From Sporosarcina aquimarina (lineage in GTDB: Bacteria; Bacillota; Bacilli; Bacillales_A; Planococcaceae): a stretch of 64,000 nucleotides of DNA. Each line of letters begins with the position of its first letter. The first letter of the stretch is position 1. Under the pieces are notes generated by a model. That model did no database searches. It was given only the letters and a program-made list of their open reading frames with translations, and was not told the origin of the DNA. The stretch lies in contig NZ_JAMBOM010000001.1 of NCBI RefSeq assembly GCF_023715615.1, forward strand, positions 930,001 to 994,000, written 5' to 3'. The translations under genes were made by a program, and so were the position numbers. Below, one piece after another: positions 1-8,956 of the stretch.

Positions 1-190
1 TCCCGAAGCGATTCACGTCGAACAGGATGAACAAACGAACCGGGTTGCCTACAAACTTTCTGTCCACCCTGAAGACATGGGGAAGATCATTGGAAAGCAA
101 GGACGTGTCGCAGATGCGATACGGACAATTGTTACATCAGCTGCAGGCAGCTACCGAGGTAAACGAGTTTACCTAGATATTGTTGACTAA
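1..190 (+). CDS. khpA: KhpA, KH-domain RNA-binding protein (3' end only)
   Basis: The last 62 codons of a gene that begins before the window (codons in frame from base 2, stop TAA 188-190). The visible part is the second half of a KH domain: the GKIIGKQG sequence supplies the GxxG RNA-binding loop, followed by the helix and the final strand GKRVYLDIVD. This is the YlqC/KhpA family, a small (about 80 aa) RNA-binding protein that partners with KhpB and is linked to cell elongation and division in Firmicutes. In B. subtilis it lies between rpsP and rimM, as expected from the neighbours here. A terminator follows directly. Confidence 0.9.
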   Translation, partial: PEAIHVEQDEQTNRVAYKLSVHPEDMGKIIGKQGRVADAIRTIVTSAAGSYRGKRVYLDIVD

Positions 191-200
191 CACTGCGTAA

Positions 201-228
201 AGGGAGGAGCCTCGGTTCCTCTCTTTTT
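201..228 (+). terminator. Intrinsic terminator after khpA
   Basis: A 10-bp stem (201-210 with 215-224, two G-T pairs) closed by a CTCG loop and followed by TTTTT. It should reduce read-through from the upstream rpsP/khpA genes into rimM. Confidence 0.75.
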
Positions 229-281
229 CTATATAAATGAATTTTGACACCCTATATATGAACAAAGGAAGTGAATGGACT

Positions 282-797
282 ATGCAATGGTTTAACGTCG
301 GGCAACTCGTCAATACGCACGGAGTACAAGGTGAAGTACGTGTCACATCTCGGACAGACTTTCCAGAAGAGCGGTTTGCAGTCGGTAGTGAACTATACCT
401 GTTCATGCCAAACGAAACGACACCCGTGAAGCTAAAAATCTCTGGATCCCGTCGTCACAAAAATTTCTACTTACTCACTTTTGAAAACCACTTCAATCTC
501 AGCCATGTAGAAAGATACAAAACCGGAATGCTGAAAATATCAGAGAAGCAACTTGGTGAACTCGAGGAAAACGAATTCTATTACCACGAAATTATAGGAT
601 GTGCTGTTGTCACTCTCGAGGGGAATTCCATTGGCAACGTTACAGACATATTAGAAACCGGCGCAAACGATGTGTGGACAGTTACACCAGCTCAAGGTAA
701 ACCACACTACATTCCTTATATTGAAGATATCGTCAAAGAGATTGATATCAAAAATAAGAAAATAACGATTGAAGTCATGGAAGGACTTCTTTCATGA
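282..797 (+). CDS. rimM: Ribosome maturation factor RimM
   Basis: A 171-aa 30S maturation factor that binds ribosomal protein S19 and helps form the head of the small subunit. The N-terminal RimM barrel is residues 1-85 (opens with [19 protein letters not shown]) and a PRC-barrel domain starts near residue 95 (YYHEIIGC, then GANDVW). I chose ATG 282 because AAAGGAAGTG at 264-273 sits 8 bases before it and the length matches the B. subtilis protein (174 aa). A longer frame opening at 237 has no ribosome binding site. It overlaps trmD by an ATGA junction, the usual rimM-trmD coupling. B. subtilis has ylqD between khpA and rimM; it is absent here. Confidence 0.96.
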   Translation: MQWFNVGQLVNTHGVQGEVRVTSRTDFPEERFAVGSELYLFMPNETTPVKLKISGSRRHKNFYLLTFENHFNLSHVERYKTGMLKISEKQLGELEENEFYYHEIIGCAVVTLEGNSIGNVTDILETGANDVWTVTPAQGKPHYIPYIEDIVKEIDIKNKKITIEVMEGLLS

Positions 798-1531
798 TGA
801 ATATCAATGTTCTCTCGTTGTTTCCAGAAATGTTCGAAGGGGTTCTTCATACATCGATTCTGAAGAAAGCCCAAGAGAACAAAGCCGTCTCATTTTCAGT
901 TACTGATTTCAGAAACTACTCTGAGAATAAGCATCACAAAGTGGACGATTATCCTTATGGTGGGGGCGCGGGAATGGTATTGAAGCCTGAACCGCTCTTC
1001 AATGCGGTTGAAGCTGTCACAAAGGATGCTACAAAGCTGCCTCGAGTCATTCTGATGTGTCCCCAGGGAGAACGTTTCACCCAGGCTAAAGCGGAGGAGC
1101 TGGCGTTAGAGGAGAACCTTGTTTTCATCTGTGGCCATTATGAAGGCTATGATGAGCGGATCCGCGAACATCTTGTGACAGACGAACTCTCCCTCGGAGA
1201 TTTTGTTCTAACTGGCGGTGAGATTGCGTCTATGGCAATTATTGATAGCGTCGTTCGTTTGCTTCCGGGAGTGCTAGGGAATAACGTTTCATCCGTGGAA
1301 GATTCTTTTTCAACAGGATTGCTCGAGCATCCGCACTATACCCGTCCAGCTACCTTTAAAGGTCTTTCGGTGCCAGATGTATTACTTTCAGGCAACCATG
1401 GTGAAATTGCCAAATGGCGTATGGAGCAGTCACTTAAACGTACTCTCGAACGTCGTCCTGATTTGTTAAATAAAATATCGTTGTCGCCCGAGCAAGAAAA
1501 GATATTGGAGCAACTGAAATCTACTCGGTGA
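794..1531 (+). CDS. trmD: tRNA (guanine-37-N1)-methyltransferase TrmD
   Basis: A 245-aa enzyme that transfers a methyl group from S-adenosylmethionine to N1 of G37 next to the anticodon, preventing +1 frameshifts. It is an SPOUT (trefoil-knot) methyltransferase: GHYEGYDER (114-122) and [11 protein letters not shown] (133-143) form the SAM-binding knot, and Asp170 in the VEDSF motif corresponds to the catalytic Asp of the family. YGGGAGMV near residue 55 is the N-terminal signature. Its start ATG overlaps the rimM stop (ATGA), so translation is probably coupled. Length matches B. subtilis TrmD (243 aa). Confidence 0.97.
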   Translation: MMNINVLSLFPEMFEGVLHTSILKKAQENKAVSFSVTDFRNYSENKHHKVDDYPYGGGAGMVLKPEPLFNAVEAVTKDATKLPRVILMCPQGERFTQAKAEELALEENLVFICGHYEGYDERIREHLVTDELSLGDFVLTGGEIASMAIIDSVVRLLPGVLGNNVSSVEDSFSTGLLEHPHYTRPATFKGLSVPDVLLSGNHGEIAKWRMEQSLKRTLERRPDLLNKISLSPEQEKILEQLKSTR

Positions 1532-1534
1532 ATG

Positions 1535-1563
1535 TTGCACACGATCTCGGTTTGTGCTAATAT
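1535..1563 (+). promoter_or_regulatory. Sigma-A promoter for rplS
   Basis: TTGCAC (1535-1540), a 17-base spacer, then TAATAT (1558-1563). It lies just downstream of the trmD stop and gives rplS a transcript independent of trmD. Confidence 0.7.
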
Positions 1564-1566
1564 GAT

Positions 1567-1655
1567 ATACGTGCTTCTATGTAAGCACATACTTAACTGA
1601 TGTTCCGCTGCGGTCTTTCATCGCAAGAGCCTCTAAGGATAGGAGAGAAAAAATC
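1567..1655 (+). promoter_or_regulatory. Candidate L19 (rplS) mRNA leader
   Basis: About 90 untranslated bases between the rplS promoter and start codon, with short inverted repeats (GTGCTTCTATGTAAGCAC near 1571-1588 is one hairpin) and conserved-looking loops. Firmicutes have a described L19 leader RNA at this exact place. I assign it by position and visible hairpins only; no covariance model was run. Confidence 0.5.
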
Positions 1656-2000
1656 ATGCAACAACTAATTGCAGATATTACAAAAGATCAGCTTAAAAGC
1701 GATCTACCGGCATTCCGTCCGGGAGACACAGTGCGTTTGCACGTAAAAATCGTTGAGGGAACGCGTGAGCGTATTCAGCTTTTTGAAGGTGTCGTTATTA
1801 AGCGTCGTGGAGGCGGAATTAGTGAGTCATTCACAGTTCGCAAAATCTCTAACGGTGTTGGCGTGGAGCGTACATTCCCTGTACACACACCAAAAATTGC
1901 AAAATTAGAAGTCACTCGTCGTGGTAAAGTACGTCGTGCGAAGTTGTACTACCTTCGCAACCTACGCGGAAAAGCTGCACGTATCAAAGAACTTCGATAA
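1656..2000 (+). CDS. rplS: 50S ribosomal protein L19
   Basis: A 114-aa ribosomal protein at the interface of the two subunits. The conserved core [20 protein letters not shown] and the basic C-terminus [24 protein letters not shown] are diagnostic. ATG 1656 follows GGATAGGAGAG. It has its own promoter and leader, and a terminator follows its stop, so it appears to be a single-gene transcript although it sits at the end of the rimM-trmD cluster. Confidence 0.98.
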   Translation: MQQLIADITKDQLKSDLPAFRPGDTVRLHVKIVEGTRERIQLFEGVVIKRRGGGISESFTVRKISNGVGVERTFPVHTPKIAKLEVTRRGKVRRAKLYYLRNLRGKAARIKELR

Positions 2001-2013
2001 GTATAGAAAGATC

Positions 2014-2045
2014 AGGAGACCGTTTATACGGCCTCCTTTCTTTTT
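2014..2045 (+). terminator. Intrinsic terminator after rplS
   Basis: Stem AGGAG-a-CCG (2014-2022) with CGG-c-CTCCT (2029-2037), one internal A/C mismatch, loop TTTATA, followed by TTCTTTTT. Confidence 0.85.
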
Positions 2046-2072
2046 GCCTCTAAGTCGAATTGAAGGTACAAT
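2044..2072 (+). promoter_or_regulatory. Candidate sigma-A promoter for lepB
   Basis: TTGCCT (2044-2049), 17-base spacer, TACAAT (2067-2072). Starts right at the end of the rplS terminator and 30 bases before the lepB start. Confidence 0.55.
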
Positions 2073-2101
2073 AGGTTTAATCGACTACAGGGGGCAATGG
2101 C

Positions 2102-2659
2102 ATGAACGAAAAGAAAAAGAAAAATGAAACCTTTGAATGGGTGAAAGCGCTACTTATTGCATTTGGAATTGCAGCGGTCATTCGTGTCTTTCTTTTCACG
2201 CCGATTGTTGTAGATGGTGTCTCCATGATGCCAACGCTGGAAGACGGCGACAAAATGATTGTAAACAAAATTAGTTATTCGATTGGCAAGCCTGATCGTT
2301 TTGATATCGTTGTATTCCATGCACCTGAACAAAAAGATTATATTAAACGTGTCATTGGGCTTCCCGGCGATACCGTAGAATATAAAAATGATGTTCTTTA
2401 TATAAATGATCAAGCATATCCGGAACCTTATCTGGATGCATATAAAAAAGAACTTACAGAAGGCACGTTAACTGAAGACTTTACATTGGAAGAAAAGATT
2501 CAACAGCAAACCGTTCCTAAAGGGCATGTGTTTGTTATGGGGGATAATCGAAGAAAAAGTAATGATTCCCGTCATATTGGTGTGATCAGCATAGATGAAA
2601 TTATAGGTACGACAAAATTTGTTTTCTGGCCGATGGATAATATCGGGCTAGTGGATTGA
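2102..2659 (+). CDS. lepB: Type I signal peptidase (SipS/LepB family)
   Basis: A 185-aa membrane protease that removes signal peptides from secreted proteins on the outer face of the cytoplasmic membrane. One N-terminal membrane segment (about residues 14-32) is followed by the catalytic domain. The Ser-Lys pair is visible: Ser41 in GVSMMPTL (box B) and Lys82 in [12 protein letters not shown] (box D); box E is [14 protein letters not shown] near residue 148. The single-anchor layout and length match the prokaryotic-type Sip peptidases of Bacillus. rbgA follows after a 16-base gap. B. subtilis lacks a sip gene between rplS and rbgA, so this is a local difference in gene content. Confidence 0.93.
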   Translation: MNEKKKKNETFEWVKALLIAFGIAAVIRVFLFTPIVVDGVSMMPTLEDGDKMIVNKISYSIGKPDRFDIVVFHAPEQKDYIKRVIGLPGDTVEYKNDVLYINDQAYPEPYLDAYKKELTEGTLTEDFTLEEKIQQQTVPKGHVFVMGDNRRKSNDSRHIGVISIDEIIGTTKFVFWPMDNIGLVD

Positions 2660-2675
2660 GAAAGTAGGGGAGCAG

Positions 2676-3530
2676 ATGACCATTCAATGGTTTCCCGGTC
2701 ACATGGCGAAAGCCCGAAGAGAAGTAACCGAACAGTTAAAACTTGTAGATATTGTATTTGAACTTGTAGATGCACGACTTCCATTATCTTCTCGAAATCC
2801 GATGATTGACCAAGTCATTCATCAAAAACCAAGAATCTTGATATTAAACAAAATGGATTTGGCCGATGAACATGAAACTGCTAAATGGATCCGATATTTT
2901 GATGAGCAAGGCATTCGTGCAGTTGCCATTAACTCGTTCGAAGGCAAAGGCCTACAGGCAGTAACGAAGGCAGCAAAAGAAGTGTTAGCACCTAAAATTG
3001 AACGGATGAAAAAACGAGGTATTCGACCTGGAGCGATTCGCGCGATGATTGTAGGGATTCCCAATGTTGGAAAATCAACACTGATCAATAGACTTGCTCA
3101 TAAAAACATAGCGAAAACAGGAAACAAGCCAGGTGTCACAAAAGCTCAACAATGGATTAAGTACGAAAAAGAATTAGAACTTCTCGATACACCGGGAATT
3201 CTATGGCCAAAGTTTGAAGATCCTGAGATAGGTCAAAAGCTTGCGCTGACTGGTGCTATTAAAGATACGATTGTCAATATGGAAGATCTAGCGATGTACG
3301 GTTTAAAATTCTTATCCAATCGTTATTCAGAGCGACTAGAAGAGCGGTATGGCTTTGCTACTGTAGAGGACAATACGGCAGAGCTGTTTGAAGTAGTGGG
3401 ATCGCGTCGTAAAGCGTATACAACTGGTGGAGAAATAGACTATGATAAAGTTGCAGAGCTAATCATACAAGATGTCAGAACAGGCAATTTTGGAAGGTTG
3501 ACATTCGACTGGACAGAAGAACAGGAATGA
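2676..3530 (+). CDS. rbgA: Ribosome biogenesis GTPase RbgA (YlqF)
   Basis: A 284-aa circularly permuted GTPase needed for a late step of 50S subunit assembly (L16 incorporation). The permuted order is visible: G4 NKMD (58-61) precedes G1 GIPNVGKST (127-135), G2 near the following PGVT, and G3 DTPG (171-174). The N-terminal [13 protein letters not shown] is the family signature. The C-terminal domain (about 190-284) binds RNA. ATG 2676 follows AGTAGGGGAGCAG. A strong terminator begins three bases after the stop. Confidence 0.97.
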   Translation: MTIQWFPGHMAKARREVTEQLKLVDIVFELVDARLPLSSRNPMIDQVIHQKPRILILNKMDLADEHETAKWIRYFDEQGIRAVAINSFEGKGLQAVTKAAKEVLAPKIERMKKRGIRPGAIRAMIVGIPNVGKSTLINRLAHKNIAKTGNKPGVTKAQQWIKYEKELELLDTPGILWPKFEDPEIGQKLALTGAIKDTIVNMEDLAMYGLKFLSNRYSERLEERYGFATVEDNTAELFEVVGSRRKAYTTGGEIDYDKVAELIIQDVRTGNFGRLTFDWTEEQE

Positions 3531-3533
3531 CCT

Positions 3534-3563
3534 AGCCGGAGCCGGCACCCGGCTTCGGCTTTT
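3534..3563 (+). terminator. Intrinsic terminator after rbgA
   Basis: A 12-bp stem (3534-3545 with 3549-3560, one G-T pair), GC-rich, with a three-base CAC loop and a short TTTT tail. Efficiency may be limited by the short U-tract. Confidence 0.8.
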
Positions 3564-3633
3564 ACATATCTAAAAATCGGTGGAGTGACCGATATAAGGA
3601 GTATGGAATTGAAGAGGGATGGAAGGTGAGCGT

Positions 3634-4416
3634 GTGAAAACAATACAAGCGATTAAATTACGACTAAAAGAAACGACCGAGCCTGAGCCGTGGATGGCGG
3701 AGTTGACAAAGGATGAACGTAAAGGAGTACAACAAGCACTCAATAGTTGGAATCGAGCATATGAAAGACGCTGCGATTCTAGGGCTAGCCACATAGAGAA
3801 ACAGCAATTTGATATTTCGTATGCACCGTTTGAAGGAGCTCAAGTAGCGGGTACGGACGAAGCTGGAAGAGGCCCTTTAGCAGGTCCAGTCGTAACAGCA
3901 GCTGTAATTCTTCCGTTTGAAGCAGACGAGTTGATAGGGTTGGATGACTCTAAACAAATCCCTAAGAAAGAACGAGAACGCCTTGCAGAAATCATTAAAC
4001 GCATCTCGGTAGCTTGGTCTGTTCATGTGCAATCTGCTAAGCGGATTGATGAAATCAATATTTATGCAGCGACACGCGAATCGATGGAACAGGCAATCTG
4101 TACATTACCTATTGAACCCGATCAAGTCCTTGCGGATGCGATGCCACTAACTGTAAACTGTCCATCTGTCTCCATTGTGAAAGGAGATGCTCAAAGTTTA
4201 GCGATTGCTGCTGCTTCCATACTTGCGAAAACGACAAGAGATCAGTTGATGGATGAATTACACGACGAATATCCAATGTATCGTTTTGATAAGCATGCAG
4301 GATATGGTACGCCAGAACACTTGGATGCGCTCAACGAGTATGGTCCGAGCATTCACCATCGGAAAACATTTGAACCGATCAAGACAATGATTGCAAGAAA
4401 GGCGGCTAACAGATGA
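3634..4416 (+). CDS. rnhB: Ribonuclease HII
   Basis: A 260-aa endonuclease that cuts the RNA strand of RNA/DNA hybrids, including single ribonucleotides in DNA. The active-site GTDEAGRGPLAGP holds the first Asp and Glu, and LADAMPL holds the later catalytic Asp. A roughly 65-residue N-terminal substrate-binding extension is as in B. subtilis RnhB. I chose GTG 3634 because GGAAGGTGAG lies just before it and the N-terminus then aligns with B. subtilis; ATG 3619 has a poorly placed purine tract. The stop overlaps the next gene's ATG (ATGA). Confidence 0.93.
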   Translation: MKTIQAIKLRLKETTEPEPWMAELTKDERKGVQQALNSWNRAYERRCDSRASHIEKQQFDISYAPFEGAQVAGTDEAGRGPLAGPVVTAAVILPFEADELIGLDDSKQIPKKERERLAEIIKRISVAWSVHVQSAKRIDEINIYAATRESMEQAICTLPIEPDQVLADAMPLTVNCPSVSIVKGDAQSLAIAAASILAKTTRDQLMDELHDEYPMYRFDKHAGYGTPEHLDALNEYGPSIHHRKTFEPIKTMIARKAANR

Positions 4417-6404
4417 ATAATCCGTCAATAACACAAAATCTCAACACAGCTAACCTAGGAAATGTACAACCATCACAGTCGGCACAACTAAGAGAAGGAC
4501 AACTTTTCCATGGGACGATCAAACAACTATATCCAGGCGAAATGGCAGAAGTGCAAATCGGTAACCAAAAGCTGAATGCAAAATTAGAAGTCCCACTAAA
4601 GGCGGGAGACTCCTATTATTTTCAAGTGAAGGCGACAGAACCTGAATTGCAGTTAAAACTAATCTCCGGGCCTCATACACAAGGGGAGAGCCAAAGTGCG
4701 AAAATCGGCAGTTTGCTCGACACTCTACAACTTACTAAGACACCTGAAATGCGTAAACTTGTGGACTTTTTCATGAAACAGCAAATACCTATCACGCGAG
4801 AATCATTGATTGCGGCTGAAACACTTTTAAAGCAAACGTCACCAGGACAACAGCAGGAAGCCCTTCAATCTATAGGGAAGCTAGTGTCCCTCAAGCTACC
4901 TATAACACCGCAACTGTTTCATGCGATGATGGGAGTTGAAACGAAAGCAGGCCTTCAAGGAGTCCTTGATGCACTTCAGCAGGCAATAAGCGTAGATAGT
5001 AAAATCCCTAGCACTCAAAAGATGACCATTCAAGCGATTCTTCAGCAAATAAAACAGCCTTTATTGGAAGCGAATGGAGGCAACCTGTTGGCGCAAACAC
5101 TTTCGACTGCACTGGACAAATCAGCTCCTCCTGAACTTCGATTCCAAGCAGTTCAACTACTGAAGTCAGCAGATATCTTACCGGCACAAACATCACTTGC
5201 CAATCTATCCGACGTGTTAGCAAAGCTTGTCAGTTCATCACAAAACACCCAGTCTCAAATGACGTCTGTTGAAAAACAAGTGGTTCAACAAACCAATACT
5301 ACATTTGGTTTCCCTATACAAACGGAAAATGCTTCTAAAATTGACCCAAAACAGTTGTTAACGGCGCTTCAACAAGCAACGATGGGTGCAACTAAGCTAC
5401 CTGTAGGAGCATCCGCAGAACTCCAACGAATCATTCAACAAATGGAATTGCCCGTAGGCGTTAAAACTCAACTATCCAATTATTTAACAGTCCATTCTCA
5501 AACTAACGAGACTGCAAGCGTTTTACTTGCGAAATTTAGTGACACATTATTCAGTCTAGCTACAAAACAAATGCTCCCTAGTCAAAATCCCATTCCGACA
5601 TCTGTGAATTCAAGTCCTAATCCCATGTATACTGGTATGCCGGCTCTGTTACAATCGATACTCGATGCTCAAGGAGGATCAGACAAACTTCCTGCACTTG
5701 TTAAACAAGCAATGCAATCGAATGTCCAGTTCATTCAATCCTTCTTAGCTGCAGCAGAAGCAGCAACAAGTGAAGAACTTTCAGGCAGTACTATAAAACA
5801 AGCGATACAATCCGTATTAGTGAAACTGGGCGTTCACTACGAAGCAGGTCTCGCATCAAAAGAACTTCATATATCTCAAATTCAAGATTCCCTAAAACCT
5901 CAGCTTGTTGCACTTTTGCAAGAAGGTTTGGCAGGAACGGCTCTTCGTGAAGCAGCAGAGACAGTCGTTTCGAGATTGAATGGACAACCTTTACAATCGA
6001 CTGAATCGGGTGTGCAACAGCAACTTATTATGCAAGTACCACTTCACTTACAGGGGAAGAGAATTGACGCGACGATTGAGTGGAATGGGCGGATGAAAGA
6101 AGATGGAAAGATTGACCCGGATCACGCGCGTGTTATGTTTTATTTAGATCTGGAAGCACTCCACAAAACAGTGGTCGATATGCAAGTACAAAACAAAGTC
6201 GTGACATTAACCATTTTTAATGAAGATCCTACATTGAAAATGCTAGGAGCAGTCCTTCAGGATAGACTGGCAGAAGGACTGGATGCGGAAGGTTATCGTC
6301 TTTCGGCTGTCCGTTTTAAACAATTCCAAGAAGAAGTAATTACTCCGACTAAGTCTAGTTTGGCTACAGATAGCGGAAAACAAGGAGTCGATTTCCGGAT
6401 ATGA
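4413..6404 (+). CDS. ylqG: YlqG-like protein with FliK-type C-terminal domain
   Basis: A 663-aa, Gln- and Ala-rich protein of no proven function. Residues 1-90 look like a small beta domain (REGQLFHGTIKQLYPGEMAEVQI). The middle is helical, low-complexity and rich in Q, S, T and L. The last 110 residues (QVPLHLQGKRIDATIEWNG, then VMFYLDLEALHKTVVDMQV, then LAEGLDAEGYRLSAVRF) have the pattern of the FliK hook-length-control C-terminal domain. It sits where B. subtilis has ylqG, and the next gene resembles the FlhB cytoplasmic domain, the known partner of FliK. A role with that partner in secretion switching is inference. Both ends overlap neighbours by ATGA junctions. Confidence 0.75.
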   Translation: MNNPSITQNLNTANLGNVQPSQSAQLREGQLFHGTIKQLYPGEMAEVQIGNQKLNAKLEVPLKAGDSYYFQVKATEPELQLKLISGPHTQGESQSAKIGSLLDTLQLTKTPEMRKLVDFFMKQQIPITRESLIAAETLLKQTSPGQQQEALQSIGKLVSLKLPITPQLFHAMMGVETKAGLQGVLDALQQAISVDSKIPSTQKMTIQAILQQIKQPLLEANGGNLLAQTLSTALDKSAPPELRFQAVQLLKSADILPAQTSLANLSDVLAKLVSSSQNTQSQMTSVEKQVVQQTNTTFGFPIQTENASKIDPKQLLTALQQATMGATKLPVGASAELQRIIQQMELPVGVKTQLSNYLTVHSQTNETASVLLAKFSDTLFSLATKQMLPSQNPIPTSVNSSPNPMYTGMPALLQSILDAQGGSDKLPALVKQAMQSNVQFIQSFLAAAEAATSEELSGSTIKQAIQSVLVKLGVHYEAGLASKELHISQIQDSLKPQLVALLQEGLAGTALREAAETVVSRLNGQPLQSTESGVQQQLIMQVPLHLQGKRIDATIEWNGRMKEDGKIDPDHARVMFYLDLEALHKTVVDMQVQNKVVTLTIFNEDPTLKMLGAVLQDRLAEGLDAEGYRLSAVRFKQFQEEVITPTKSSLATDSGKQGVDFRI

Positions 6405-6682
6405 GCGATAAGCGTTATAAGCGCCGTGAAGCAGTCGCGTTGACCTATTTGCCAGAGCTCAATGAAGCTCCGAAAGTGACAGCTAAGGGGAAAGGTCAAA
6501 TCGCGGAGAATATACTTGAAAAAGCGCGAGAGCATGGTGTTCCTATACAAGAAGACCCCAGTTTAGTAGAACTACTAGGTCAGCTTGAAGTAAATGAGAC
6601 GATTCCTGACCAGCTATATCAAGCGGTGTCGGAAGTTCTGGCCTATGTTTACAGATTAGATCGTTCAAAAAGCGGAAAATAA
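6401..6682 (+). CDS. ylqH: FlhB C-terminal-domain-like protein (YlqH)
   Basis: A 93-aa soluble protein similar to the end of the export-gate protein FlhB. Its C-terminus (IPDQLYQAVSEVLAYVYRLD) nearly copies that of the FlhB encoded at 33971-35050 (IPDQFFKAVAEVLAYVYRIQ). The segment APKVTAKGKGQIAENILEKAREHGVPIQEDPSLVELL also matches FlhB after its NPTH site. It lacks the membrane domain and the NPTH self-cleavage motif. This is the FlhX/YlqH family. Overlap with the FliK-like gene suggests that the two act together. Function is not established. Confidence 0.85.
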   Translation: MSDKRYKRREAVALTYLPELNEAPKVTAKGKGQIAENILEKAREHGVPIQEDPSLVELLGQLEVNETIPDQLYQAVSEVLAYVYRLDRSKSGK

Positions 6683-6734
6683 ACAGTTTAAGACTGTAGT
6701 AGAACAGAAATTTCGCACTTTACGAGTACAAATA

Positions 6735-6763
6735 TGGACATAGTATGACAAGTTTACTACAAT
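6735..6763 (+). promoter_or_regulatory. Sigma-A promoter for sucCD
   Basis: TGGACA (6735-6740), 17-base spacer, TACAAT (6758-6763), 47 bases before sucC. Confidence 0.6.
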
Positions 6764-6810
6764 AGAGTACGCAGTAAAGAATAGTTATCAGTTTGATTGG
6801 AGGATATAAG

Positions 6811-7971
6811 ATGAATATCCATGAATATCAAGGGAAACAACTGCTTCGTGATTATGGAGTTGCAGCTTCAAAAGGGATTGCAGCATTTTCTCCAGAAGAG
6901 GCAGTAAAAGCAGCAAAAGAACTTGGCACTGAAGTATTTGTCGTGAAAGCGCAAATTCATGCAGGTGGTCGCGGAAAAGCAGGCGGAGTCAAAATTGCTA
7001 AAAATCTTGACGAAGTACGTGCATACGCAAAAGAACTTCTTGGCAAAACGTTGGTGACTCACCAAACGGGTCCAGAAGGAAAAGAAGTCAAGCGTTTACT
7101 TATTGAAGAAGGCGCAGACATCAAAAAAGAATACTACATCAGTCTTGTTGTAGACCGTGCTACGGATCGTGTTACACTTATGGGATCTGAAGAAGGCGGA
7201 ATGGATATTGAAGAAGTTGCAGAAGCGACTCCTGAAAAAATCTTCCATGAAGTCATCGACCCAGTATCTGGATTGACTGGATTCCAAGCACGACGTATGG
7301 CATTCAACATGAATATTCCTGCACATCTTGTGAACAAAGCAGCTAAATTCATGACAGGTCTTTACCAAGTATTCGTTGAAAAAGATGCTTCTATCGTAGA
7401 AATCAACCCACTCGTTGTCACAGGTGATGATCAAGTGCTTGCACTTGATGCTAAATTTAACTTTGACGACAACGCATTGTTCCGTCACAAGGACATCGTG
7501 GAGTTGCGAGACTTCGAAGAAGAAGACGCAAAAGAAATCGAAGCTTCCAAGTATGACTTGAGCTATATTTCACTAGACGGTAACATTGGCTGCATGGTCA
7601 ATGGTGCTGGACTTGCTATGGCTACAATGGATACGATCAATTACTACGGCGGATCACCCGCAAACTTCCTTGACGTTGGGGGCGGTGCGACTGCTGAAAA
7701 AGTAACTGAAGCGTTCAAAATCATCCTTTCAGATGAGCATGTTAAAGGGATTTTCGTTAACATCTTTGGCGGAATTATGAAGTGCGACGTTATCGCTGAA
7801 GGTGTAATCACTGCAGCGAAAGAAGTCGGCCTTGAAGTACCACTAGTTGTTCGCCTTGAGGGAACAAACGTGGAAAGAGGTAAAGCTTTGTTGAACGAAT
7901 CAGGGCTTAACATTATTGCAGCTGGCTCAATGGCAGACGGCGCGCAAAAGATTGTTGAAATCGTAGGCTAA
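6811..7971 (+). CDS. sucC: Succinyl-CoA synthetase beta subunit (ADP-forming)
   Basis: A 386-aa subunit that, with SucD, interconverts succinyl-CoA plus phosphate and ADP with succinate, CoA and ATP in the citric acid cycle. It opens with [17 protein letters not shown] and has an ATP-grasp fold ([33 protein letters not shown]) and the C-terminal [12 protein letters not shown] and [14 protein letters not shown] segments that contact SucD and CoA. ATG 6811 is chosen because TTGGAGGATA precedes it; an upstream in-frame ATG at 6793 lies before that ribosome binding site. sucD follows after 18 bases. Confidence 0.98.
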   Translation: MNIHEYQGKQLLRDYGVAASKGIAAFSPEEAVKAAKELGTEVFVVKAQIHAGGRGKAGGVKIAKNLDEVRAYAKELLGKTLVTHQTGPEGKEVKRLLIEEGADIKKEYYISLVVDRATDRVTLMGSEEGGMDIEEVAEATPEKIFHEVIDPVSGLTGFQARRMAFNMNIPAHLVNKAAKFMTGLYQVFVEKDASIVEINPLVVTGDDQVLALDAKFNFDDNALFRHKDIVELRDFEEEDAKEIEASKYDLSYISLDGNIGCMVNGAGLAMATMDTINYYGGSPANFLDVGGGATAEKVTEAFKIILSDEHVKGIFVNIFGGIMKCDVIAEGVITAAKEVGLEVPLVVRLEGTNVERGKALLNESGLNIIAAGSMADGAQKIVEIVG

Positions 7972-7989
7972 GAAAGGCAGGGACAAACG

Positions 7990-8892
7990 ATGAGTATTTA
8001 TATCGATAAAAATACAAAAGTAGTCGTCCAAGGTATCACTGGCGGGACTGCAAAATTTCATACCCAGCAAATGCTTGAATACGGAACTAAAATCGTTGCA
8101 GGTGTAACACCAGGCAAAGGCGGCACAGAAGTTGATGGCGTTCCAGTATTCAATACAATGGAAGAAGCTGTCAAAGAAACTGGCGCTAATGTTTCCGTAA
8201 TCTACGTTCCAGCACCTTTCGCGGCAGATGCAATCATGGAAGCGGTAGACGCTGAACTTGATATGGCAATCTGTATTACAGAACACATTCCTGTTCTGGA
8301 CATGGTGAAAGTAGTGCGTTACATGGATGGCAAAAAGACACGTCTTGTTGGACCGAACTGTCCTGGTGTCATTACACCAGAAGAATGTAAAATTGGTATT
8401 ATGCCAGGTTACATTCATACAAAAGGACACGTAGGTGTAATTTCACGATCAGGTACATTGACATATGAAGCGGTTCACCAACTATCTGAAGCAGGTATCG
8501 GTCAAACGACAGCTGTTGGTATTGGTGGAGACCCAGTCAATGGAACAAATTTCATCGACGTATTGAAGGAATTCAATGAAGATGAGGATACTTACGCTGT
8601 TGTTATGATTGGTGAAATCGGCGGAACTGCAGAAGAAGAAGCAGCTGAGTGGATCAAAGCCAACATGAAGAAACCGGTAGTAGGATTTATCGGTGGTCAA
8701 ACAGCACCTCCAGGAAAGCGCATGGGCCATGCTGGTGCCATTATTTCTGGCGGTAAAGGAACTGCTGACGAAAAGATCAAGGCACTCAATAACGCTGGCG
8801 TAGAGGTTGCAGAGACGCCATCTGTTATCGGTGAGACATTGATTAAAGTAATCAAAGAAAAAGGGCTATACGAAAAGTGTAAAACCCACTAA
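7990..8892 (+). CDS. sucD: Succinyl-CoA synthetase alpha subunit
   Basis: A 300-aa subunit that binds CoA and carries the phosphorylated histidine, His247 in [14 protein letters not shown]. The N-terminal Rossmann fold ([24 protein letters not shown]) binds CoA, and [12 protein letters not shown] is the family signature. Length equals that of B. subtilis SucD. It forms an operon with sucC that ends at a strong terminator, so sucCD is a two-gene transcription unit. Confidence 0.98.
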   Translation: MSIYIDKNTKVVVQGITGGTAKFHTQQMLEYGTKIVAGVTPGKGGTEVDGVPVFNTMEEAVKETGANVSVIYVPAPFAADAIMEAVDAELDMAICITEHIPVLDMVKVVRYMDGKKTRLVGPNCPGVITPEECKIGIMPGYIHTKGHVGVISRSGTLTYEAVHQLSEAGIGQTTAVGIGGDPVNGTNFIDVLKEFNEDEDTYAVVMIGEIGGTAEEEAAEWIKANMKKPVVGFIGGQTAPPGKRMGHAGAIISGGKGTADEKIKALNNAGVEVAETPSVIGETLIKVIKEKGLYEKCKTH

Positions 8893-8897
8893 GATAG

Positions 8898-8936
8898 AAG
8901 ATGCAGCGTATTCAATGGATACGCTGCATCTTTTCT
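8898..8936 (+). terminator. Intrinsic terminator after sucCD
   Basis: A perfect 14-bp stem (8898-8911 with 8919-8932), seven-base loop, and TTTTCT tail. Confidence 0.9.
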
Positions 8937-8956
8937 ATACAAAGAGGAGGTATTTA

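Noticed and set aside
244..249. TTGACA as the -35 of a rimM promoter
   Set aside because: No -10-like hexamer lies 16-19 bases downstream; that stretch is the rimM ribosome binding site.
7096..7488. 130-codon minus-strand open frame opposite sucC
   Set aside because: Cys/Phe/Asn-rich composition with no family resemblance or ribosome binding site; it mirrors codon use of a strongly conserved gene on the other strand.
7927..8430. 167-codon minus-strand open frame opposite sucD
   Set aside because: Same reason: fully inside sucD, odd composition (His, Cys, Phe), no start signal.
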